A stretch of DNA of 16,865 bases from Litorisediminicola beolgyonensis (lineage in GTDB: Bacteria > Pseudomonadota > Alphaproteobacteria > Rhodobacterales > Rhodobacteraceae): NCBI RefSeq assembly GCF_042679605.1, contig NZ_JBHTMU010000057.1, positions 1 through 16,865 on the forward strand. Direction: 5' to 3'. The notes below the pieces were generated by a model that worked only from the letters and a program-made list of their open reading frames with translations, had not been told where the DNA came from and searched no databases. Positions within the stretch are counted from its first letter, which is position 1, and each line of letters opens with the position of its first letter. Made by a program: the position numbers and the translations under genes. Shown here piece after piece: positions 1 through 5,366 of the stretch.

Positions 1-797
1 CGGGCGGCGGCCTCGGCGCGGGCGGCGTCGGTGATGCGGGCGCGGAGCGCTGTTTCGGCGGCGGCGCGGGCCGCTTCGGCCTCTTGCCAGCGACGGTAGA
101 GCAGCGTACCTTCGGCCTGACGCAGATCGGTGCCGATGGAGCGATAGCGCGCCGCCTGACGGGCCTGGCGGGCGAGCTGCGCAAGTTGCTGCGCGAGGCT
201 CTCGATCACGTCATCGACGCGGGTCAGGTTGGCCTCGGTGTTCTTGAGCTTCAGTTCGGCTTCATGGCGGCGCTGGTAGAGACCGCCGATGCCCGCGGCA
301 TCCTCGAGAATGCGGCGGCGGGCCTTGGGTTTGGCGTTGATCAGCTCGGAAATCTGACCCTGCCGCACCAGAGCGGGCGAATGCGAGCCGGTCGCGGCAT
401 CGGCGAAGAGCATCTGGATGTCGCGCGCCAGCGTGTCCTTGCCGTTGGCCTTGTAGGCGGAGCCCACGTCGCGGGTGATCCGGCGCACGATTTCGAGGTG
501 GTCGCTGTCGTTGAACCCGGCGGGCGCGAGGCGGTCGGAGTTGTCGAGCGTCAGCGTGACCTCGGCGAAGTTGCGGGCCGGGCGCGAGGCCGCACCGGCG
601 AAGATCACGTCCTCCATGCCGCCGCCGCGCATGGCGGTGGGGCGGTTCTCGCCCATGACCCAGCGCAGCGCCTCGAGAAGGTTGGACTTGCCGCAGCCGT
701 TCGGTCCGACCACGCCGGTCAGCCCCTCGGCGATCACCAGATCGGTGGGATCGACAAAGCTTTTGAAGCCCGTGAGTTTCAGTCGCGAAAAGCGCAA
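1..797 (-). CDS. smc: Chromosome segregation ATPase SMC, N-terminal part (partial)
   Basis: This is the N-terminal 265 residues of the SMC ATPase, the core of the condensin-like complex that compacts and separates sister chromosomes. It continues past the left edge. Residues 2-20 read RFSRLKLTGFKSFVDPTDL, the standard SMC N-terminus. The Walker A motif GPNGCGKS is at about residues 31-38, followed by NLLEALRWVMGE. The Q-loop segment VRQGQISELI comes later, and then an alpha-helical, Gln/Arg-rich stretch that begins the coiled coil. The ABC signature and Walker B motifs would lie outside the window. No ATG lies in the right frame. I chose the TTG at 797 because it places the family's usual MRFSRL-type N-terminus at residue 1, with a purine-rich GGGGCAGG just upstream. 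In-frame TTG and GTG codons further upstream (for example the GTG at 899) are possible but would add an atypical extension. Identity is near certain; the exact start is not. Confidence 0.95.
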   Translation of the reverse strand, partial: MRFSRLKLTGFKSFVDPTDLVIAEGLTGVVGPNGCGKSNLLEALRWVMGENRPTAMRGGGMEDVIFAGAASRPARNFAEVTLTLDNSDRLAPAGFNDSDHLEIVRRITRDVGSAYKANGKDTLARDIQMLFADAATGSHSPALVRQGQISELINAKPKARRRILEDAAGIGGLYQRRHEAELKLKNTEANLTRVDDVIESLAQQLAQLARQARQAARYRSIGTDLRQAEGTLLYRRWQEAEAARAAAETALRARITDAARAEAAA

Positions 798-891
798 GAC
801 CTGCCCCGATTCTTTGCCCGTGTCATAGGGTGGCAAGGCGACGGGTTGTGAGTCAAATGCTTTGCCGCTGCATTTCGCGACGGGCTTGGCG

Positions 892-900
892 TTATCCACA
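892..900 (+). promoter_or_regulatory. Perfect DnaA-box sequence in the smc upstream region
   Basis: Positions 892-900 read TTATCCACA, the consensus strong DnaA box. It lies in the 193-base gap between smc and the divergent GNAT gene. On the minus strand a good -10-like hexamer, TATATT (plus-strand 900-905), abuts it, so the box would fall at the start of a transcript running into smc. No convincing -35 accompanies the hexamer. One box alone does not make an origin and could be chance in this AT-rich patch. Confidence 0.4.
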
Positions 901-990
901 ATATATTGACGGGGCCTGTTCGGAATTCCCTCTTGATCGCAGCGCGGACTCGCGGTCTCCTGTTTGGGCCTCAGCCGCAGGACCCGAGAG

Positions 991-1449
991 ATGTGCCTCT
1001 CTATCCGCTCAGAAACGCCGTTCGAGCCGCAAGCGATGCAGCTCCTGCGCGACAGCCACGCGCTGATGGAGCTGCTGTTTCCCGCCGACGAGAACCATCA
1101 CCTGGATGCCGCCGCCCTGGCCGAGCCCGAGGCGAGCTTTTTCGTGGCCGAGGCGGACGGCACGCTTCTGGGCTGCATCGCCCTGATGCGGAGCGGTGAC
1201 TATGCCGAGATCAAGTCGTTCTTCGTCGCGCCCGAGGCGCGGGGGATCGGTGTCGGCAAGCGTCTTCTGGCCCATGCCGAAGAGGTCGCGCGGCGCGAGG
1301 GCATCGCGCTTCTGCGGCTCGAGACCGGCGACAAGCTGCGCGCGGCGGGCCATCTCTATCGCCGCCACGGCTATCTGCCGACCGGGCCCTTCGGGGCCTA
1401 TCGCGAGAACGGCTCGAGCCGGTTCTTCGAGAAGCCGCTTCTGAGCTGA
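991..1449 (+). CDS. GNAT family N-acetyltransferase
   Basis: A 152-residue single-domain GNAT acetyltransferase, which would transfer acetyl from acetyl-CoA to an amino group of an unknown substrate. The fold is visible as the strand pair FFVAEADGTLLGCIAL, the beta-4 segment AEIKSFFVAPEARGIGVGKRLL carrying the acetyl-CoA pyrophosphate loop (R-G-I-G-V-G), and a C-terminal LYRRHGYLPTGPFG segment typical of the family. Length is normal for a small GNAT. I chose the ATG at 991, with GAGAG immediately upstream; an in-frame TTG at 964 would add nine residues of no family character. It is divergent from smc and converges on the lipoprotein gene, with only seven bases between the stops. Unlike the five GNATs at the right end, it belongs to the compact PEARGxGxG type, so it is not part of that paralog set. 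Confidence 0.85.
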   Translation: MCLSIRSETPFEPQAMQLLRDSHALMELLFPADENHHLDAAALAEPEASFFVAEADGTLLGCIALMRSGDYAEIKSFFVAPEARGIGVGKRLLAHAEEVARREGIALLRLETGDKLRAAGHLYRRHGYLPTGPFGAYRENGSSRFFEKPLLS

Positions 1450-1456
1450 GTCACTC

Positions 1457-1852
1457 TCAGAGCCGCTGGCAGCTGATATCCGCGAGCGTTCCGCCCGCGA
1501 TATCGGTGGTGAGCGCCTCGCAACTGAACGAGGCGGTTCCGCGCGGTTTCGGGGGAGGGGCGGCGCCGGGGCAGGAGAGGCCGAGGATCATCATCGACGG
1601 GTCGCCGCGAATCCAGGCCGCGTGGCATCCGGTCGCCCAGAGCGCAGCGGCTGCGCCGTCCTTCGCGACGTCGGGGAATTGCGGGAAGAGCGCCGGGTCG
1701 GTGCGGATCAGCTCCATCAGCGCGCCTTTGCGGCGGGCGATGAAGCGGTGCTCCGGTCCGTCGATACGGATGGGTGCCGCGCCGTAGAAGCCGGGGCTGG
1801 CCGTGGTGCAGGCCGAGAGAAGGAGACAGAGAAGGAGCGCGCAGCGAGACAT
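1457..1852 (-). CDS. Small cysteine-rich lipoprotein of unknown function
   Basis: A 131-residue predicted lipoprotein that I do not recognise. The N-terminus, starting at the ATG at 1852, is a short Arg followed by a run of Leu/Ala ending in the lipobox LSAC, so Cys15 would be lipidated. The mature part contains four further cysteines (about residues 76, 94, 111 and 128), enough for two periplasmic disulfides, and a Pro-rich linker (APPPKPRG). A longer frame exists upstream, but the signal peptide fixes this start. No clear Shine-Dalgarno precedes it. It lies 64 bases downstream of the small membrane protein and could be the last gene of the mipZ transcript. Its function cannot be inferred; the lipoprotein signal is well supported. 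Confidence 0.7.
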   Translation of the reverse strand: MSRCALLLCLLLSACTTASPGFYGAAPIRIDGPEHRFIARRKGALMELIRTDPALFPQFPDVAKDGAAAALWATGCHAAWIRGDPSMMILGLSCPGAAPPPKPRGTASFSCEALTTDIAGGTLADISCQRL

Positions 1853-1916
1853 GCGCGGAGGATCGCACGGGCGCGGTGACGTTTCGGTTAACGGCGCGGC
1901 CGCGAGGCGCGCGTCT

Positions 1917-2111
1917 CTATCGCTTCCAGAGCCGCCATGCGCTCCAGACCGCGGTGCCACCGAAGAAGAGCCCGGCCACGCCGATCACCTCGAAAAGCGC
2001 GGGGCCCTGTGGCCATCCGCGGACCGCGATGGCGGCGCCCAGAAGCGCCAGACCCGCGAGCGAGAAGCAGAGACGGAAGATCAGCTCGCCCCTGGACGGC
2101 CCCCGGGCCAT
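1917..2111 (-). CDS. Small two-helix membrane protein, uncharacterised
   Basis: A 64-residue protein with two predicted transmembrane helices (about residues 10-29 and 37-57) and basic ends, finishing WRLWKR. Its ATG overlaps the mipZ stop codon as ATGA at 2109-2113, so it is almost certainly translated by coupling to mipZ. I know no function. The tight coupling suggests expression in step with MipZ, but a direct link to division is only inference. The helices are rich in Gly/Ala and have no recognisable motif. Confidence 0.7.
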   Translation of the reverse strand: MARGPSRGELIFRLCFSLAGLALLGAAIAVRGWPQGPALFEVIGVAGLFFGGTAVWSAWRLWKR

Positions 2112-2920
2112 CAGAAGCGGACGTCGACGCCGGGAAGGCGCAGCGCCTTCAGGAGATCGCGCAATTCCTGCCGCGCCGCGACGTTAGAGATGTTGAGGCT
2201 CTTTACGCCGATGTCCTTGAGGTCGAGCAGCGTCAGGCCGCGCGGAAACAGTTCGCGGAAGATCACGCGCTCCGAGAAGCCCGGCGCGATGCGGAAGCCG
2301 ATGCGCTTGGAGAGCCGCTCCAGCGCCTTTTCCATCTTCATCTTGTTGACCATGTTCTGCGCGCCAAGACGGTTGCGCAGGACGACCCAGTCGATCGGGG
2401 CGAGCCCGGCCTGGGCGCGGAGCTGGCGGGCGTTCCAGACCATCTCGGAATAGACCGACGGTCCCTTGATCGTCTCGCCATCGGCCTCGACCCGGGCGAG
2501 GAGGTCGAAATCGATGAAGCTGTCGTTCAGCGGCGTGACCAGCGTGTCGGCGAGCGAATGCGCGACCTGGCTCAGGCGCGTATGCGAGCCGGGGCAGTCG
2601 ATCAGGACGAAATCCGATTGCGGCTCGAGCGTGGCGACGGCGGCGGAGAGGCGATGGTCATAGACGTTCTCGCCCGGTCCGAGTGCCGAGGCGTCGATCT
2701 CGGGCAGGTCGATATAGGAGGGCGAGGGCAGGTCGATCCCCTGGCTTTCCAGGTAGCGTTGACGATTGTCGCAATAGCGCCCGGTCGTCCGCTGGCGCAG
2801 GTCCAGGTCGACCATGCCGACGCGATGCCCCATGCGCGCCAGCGCGGTGGCAATATGCATCGACACGGTGGATTTCCCCGCGCCGCCCTTCTCGTTCCCG
2901 ACAACGACGATATGTGCCAC
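2111..2920 (-). CDS. mipZ: MipZ-type division-plane positioning ATPase (ParA/MinD family)
   Basis: A 269-residue P-loop ATPase of the ParA/MinD superfamily, best matched to alphaproteobacterial MipZ. In Caulobacter, MipZ binds ParB near the poles and inhibits FtsZ assembly, restricting division to midcell. The deviant Walker A motif KGGAGKST is at residues 11-18, after VVVGNE. A VDLDLRQRTTGRY segment follows at 38-49, and Walker B FVLIDCPG is at 104-111. The C-terminal half (NRLGAQNMVNKMKMEKAL, LKDIGVKSLNIS) fits MipZ rather than ParA. I chose the GTG at 2920 because VAHIVVVGNEKGGAGKST matches the family N-terminus; GAGG-type purines lie upstream. Further in-frame starts would add about 24 unrelated residues. 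The stop overlaps the next small gene (ATGA). No parB is visible in the window. Confidence 0.92.
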   Translation of the reverse strand: MAHIVVVGNEKGGAGKSTVSMHIATALARMGHRVGMVDLDLRQRTTGRYCDNRQRYLESQGIDLPSPSYIDLPEIDASALGPGENVYDHRLSAAVATLEPQSDFVLIDCPGSHTRLSQVAHSLADTLVTPLNDSFIDFDLLARVEADGETIKGPSVYSEMVWNARQLRAQAGLAPIDWVVLRNRLGAQNMVNKMKMEKALERLSKRIGFRIAPGFSERVIFRELFPRGLTLLDLKDIGVKSLNISNVAARQELRDLLKALRLPGVDVRF

Positions 2921-3055
2921 TCTGCGCCCTCTGTCGCCCACTTGTTTGTGCGTGGTGCTTGGAGTCGCACTGTATCTTGTGGAGACCCGCAAGGGAAGCG
3001 GTTACGCGGCAGAGTCTTCATGCCGCTGGCGATTGGCCCTCGCGAAGGCCGGTGT

Positions 3056-3664
3056 CTAGCGGCTCGGTGTCGCGGCGACGGCGGGCGGCAGGCGCGGATC
3101 AAGGCCCCGTGCGGCGCGCTTATCGGCAAGGACCTGGGCGCGGGGTTTCCAGTCATACCAGCGGTCCTCGGTGGTGCGCGACCAGAAGAGCGCGCCGCCA
3201 CGCCGCCAGGGATCGAGGACGATGCCGTCATACATGCCGCGCCCCTTGGCGGACACGATCACCGTCGAATGCTCCAACCGGAAGGCCGCGTCGGCATTGG
3301 CGATGGCGCGGTGCAGGTCGAGCGTCCGGAAGTTCTCCTGTGCCAGCCGCGCCTCCATGTCGGTCGCCCAATGCCAGCAGAGGCCGCGCGGCTTCAGGCC
3401 GCGATTGACCTTGCGGTTGTGGACGATGGGCGCGTCGGTGATCTGGTAGCTCTCGGCGAGTTGCAGCGGGTAAAGATAGGCGATGCGCGCGGCGCGCGCG
3501 GCCTCGACCGGGTCGATCCCGGGTCCGAGATAGTTGATCGCGATGGTCAGTTGGACGATGTCGCGCTCGGTCGGCTGCGGCGGGCCGTCGGGAAAGCTCG
3601 GCGCGCAGGCCGAGGCGAGCGCGGCCAGGAGAAAGGCTGCAAGGAGGCGGAGAAGCGGCGTCAC
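3056..3664 (-). CDS. Lipoprotein with transglutaminase/papain-like Cys-His-Asp pattern
   Basis: A 202-residue predicted lipoprotein starting at a GTG (3664). The signal peptide LLAAFLLAALASAC ends in a lipobox, with Cys20 as the lipidation site. The mature region has a striking order of residues. Cys96 sits in GLCWHWATDMEARL at the start of a helix. His132 follows in LEHSTVIV, a beta strand. Asp151 is in GIVLDPWR after the next strand. Cys, then His on a strand, then Asp in a (V/L)LDPW-like turn, is the catalytic layout of the transglutaminase/BTLCP papain-like fold. I infer a possible periplasmic or outer-membrane-anchored cysteine peptidase or amidase-like enzyme; this is not established. 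The gene lies 135 bases upstream of mipZ on the same strand and is divergent from the DUF2252 gene. What is certain is a conserved-looking lipoprotein; the enzyme assignment is tentative. Confidence 0.75.
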   Translation of the reverse strand: MTPLLRLLAAFLLAALASACAPSFPDGPPQPTERDIVQLTIAINYLGPGIDPVEAARAARIAYLYPLQLAESYQITDAPIVHNRKVNRGLKPRGLCWHWATDMEARLAQENFRTLDLHRAIANADAAFRLEHSTVIVSAKGRGMYDGIVLDPWRRGGALFWSRTTEDRWYDWKPRAQVLADKRAARGLDPRLPPAVAATPSR

Positions 3665-3801
3665 GCGGTGCCCGTCGGTGGTCGTCCCATGGCGTCAGGA
3701 GGTAGCGTGGCGCCCGCCTTCTGTCGAGACGGGGGGAACGAAGCCCCGAAGATCGGTGTTTGTCCGTGACATCTTTTTCCATTCTTCAGCCGGGGACGAT
3801 C

Positions 3802-5238
3802 ATGGGACAATCCAAGACATCCAAGAAAAGCTCCGGCAACGGGGGAAGCGACGGCGCCGGCGATCAGGTGCGCGCGGTCGAGGATCTCGGCAGCCGGGTC
3901 GAACAGTACCGCGCGCTCGCCAAGCAGGTGGCGGACGGCGTCTGCGTCATGCGCCCCCGGAACATGACCGGCCACGAACGCCGGATGCATGTGCGCAATA
4001 CCATTCTCGAAGATCACGAGATCCGCATCGCGCAGAAAAGCACGGGCGCCGAGGAGAAGTTCGAGAAACTCGCGGGCTCGCTCTTTTCCTTCTTCCGCGG
4101 CACGTCGCTCCTGTTTCACCGCGATCTCGCGGGCGAGGATTCGCGGATGCCGACCGTGCTGGTCCTGGGCGACGTGCATCCCGAGAATTTCGGCGTGATG
4201 CCCAATGCCGACAACGTTCCGATCTTCGGCGTCAATGATTTCGACGATGTGAGCTACGGGCCGTTCACCTGGGATCTGAAACGTGGAGCGACCGGTTTCA
4301 TGCTGGCCGCCGCTGAAGAGGGCGGGCATGGGCGCAAGCGCTGCCGCAAAATCGCGAAGGCGTTTCTGAAAGGCTATTTCAAGGGCATGGCCTATTACGC
4401 CGAGACGGGCACCGAAAGCAGCGAACAGATGCGTCCCGATAACAGCCCCAAGGTCATTTGCCGCCTTTTCGAACAGGCCGAGGAAAGCCGGAAGAGCTGG
4501 CTTTGGGATCGGTATCTCGATGAAAGCGGGCGCGGCTTTCGCGCCAATCACGAGTTCACACCGATCTCGAGCCGTGTCGAGGAGTTCCAGGGCTATATCG
4601 ACGCGCTCGCCAAGAAGAACGACATCAAGCCCGGCGGGCGGGCCGGGGATCTGAAGGTCAAGGACGTTTGCCTCCGCCACGGGCAGGGCACGGCGTCCTT
4701 GGGCCTGCCGCGCTTCTACGTGCTGCTTGAAGGGCCGAGCGCGGATGCGACCGACGATCTGATCATCGAGTTCAAGAAGGCCCGCCGCTCGGCGCTCGAA
4801 GGTTTGGTGCCGGAGATGCCCTTTGACGCGGGCGGCAAAGGCGACCGGATCGAACACGGGCAGGGGGTCCATCTCGTGGGGGGCGACGTGTTCTACGGCA
4901 GCGCCGAGATCGACGGGGACAGCTTCATGTCCCGCGAACGGGCACCCTTCCGCGACGATATCGACCTCGACGACCTGTCGAAGAAAAGCTGGAAATCCTA
5001 CGCGAAAGCTTGCGGGCGGGCCTTGGCGCATGCGCATGCGCGCTCGGACGACGCGGGACAGCTCGATTACGATATCGAGCCGCGTATCCTCGAGGCGATG
5101 ATGCCGCGGCACCTGTTCTTCGACGATGTCGTGCATTTTGCCGAGGAAGCGGTCGAGCGGCTCGAGCGCGATCACGAATGTTTCGTCCGGGACTATTCGC
5201 TCGGGGCCTTCGAGCGCACGCTCAAGCGCTATCGCTGA
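3802..5238 (+). CDS. DUF2252 family protein (kinase-like fold)
   Basis: A 478-residue protein of the DUF2252 family (COG4320), which has no established biochemical role. Residues 1-20 are a Ser/Gly/Lys-rich tail. Family motifs follow in order: VMRPRNMTGHERR (49-61), FFRG (97-100), GDVHPENFG (123-131), NDFDD (145-149), WDLKR (157-161), an EFKKARRSALE segment, and CGRALAHAHAR (404-414). GDxHxxNFG and the downstream NDFD resemble the catalytic and metal-binding loops of aminoglycoside-phosphotransferase-like kinases, so a phosphotransferase or nucleotidyl-binding role is a reasonable inference. It has no signal peptide and is cytoplasmic. I chose the ATG at 3802, with GGGGA about eight bases upstream; a TTG at 3760 is an alternative. 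It is divergent from the lipoprotein gene and followed on the same strand by the RTX-type gene. Confidence 0.9.
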   Translation: MGQSKTSKKSSGNGGSDGAGDQVRAVEDLGSRVEQYRALAKQVADGVCVMRPRNMTGHERRMHVRNTILEDHEIRIAQKSTGAEEKFEKLAGSLFSFFRGTSLLFHRDLAGEDSRMPTVLVLGDVHPENFGVMPNADNVPIFGVNDFDDVSYGPFTWDLKRGATGFMLAAAEEGGHGRKRCRKIAKAFLKGYFKGMAYYAETGTESSEQMRPDNSPKVICRLFEQAEESRKSWLWDRYLDESGRGFRANHEFTPISSRVEEFQGYIDALAKKNDIKPGGRAGDLKVKDVCLRHGQGTASLGLPRFYVLLEGPSADATDDLIIEFKKARRSALEGLVPEMPFDAGGKGDRIEHGQGVHLVGGDVFYGSAEIDGDSFMSRERAPFRDDIDLDDLSKKSWKSYAKACGRALAHAHARSDDAGQLDYDIEPRILEAMMPRHLFFDDVVHFAEEAVERLERDHECFVRDYSLGAFERTLKRYR

Positions 5239-5288
5239 CGCGGAGTGCGCCGTTCCCGGAGAACGGGTGCGGCGCCTCGCTGAAACCT

Positions 5289-5317
5289 TTGGACTCTATT
5301 CTGAACTGCACCATTTT
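5289..5317 (+). promoter_or_regulatory. Possible promoter for the RTX-type gene
   Basis: TTGGAC at 5289-5294 matches the -35 consensus at four of six positions and is followed, after 17 bases, by CATTTT as a weak -10. The surrounding stretch is clearly richer in A and T than its neighbours, and it precedes the AAAGGAA ribosome site of the 5367 gene. The -10 match is poor, so this is tentative. Confidence 0.25.
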
Positions 5318-5366
5318 AAGGGGCAGCATCCGCACGCCATTTTTCGAGTGAAAGGAATTTTGTCCC

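Noticed and set aside
906..934. TTGACG as a -35 for the plus-strand GNAT gene
   Set aside because: The sequence 17 bases downstream (CCTCTT) bears no resemblance to a -10.
3035..3050. Near-palindrome GGCCCTCGCGAAGGCC after the lipoprotein stop
   Set aside because: It is short, has a mismatch and lacks a T-run; palindromes of this size are common at this base composition.
1937..3769. A 610-codon plus-strand open frame
   Set aside because: It lies antisense to mipZ and the lipoprotein gene. Its translation is Arg/Asp/Gly-rich with no domain likeness, which is expected for the opposite strand of GC-rich genes.
3661..5175. A 504-codon minus-strand open frame
   Set aside because: It is antisense to the DUF2252 gene, whose motifs are unmistakable. 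The antisense translation shows only composition bias.
5247..5275. Imperfect hairpin just after the DUF2252 stop
   Set aside because: An inner stem of about five pairs with an irregular outer stem and no T-run; too weak to call a terminator in such GC-rich DNA.
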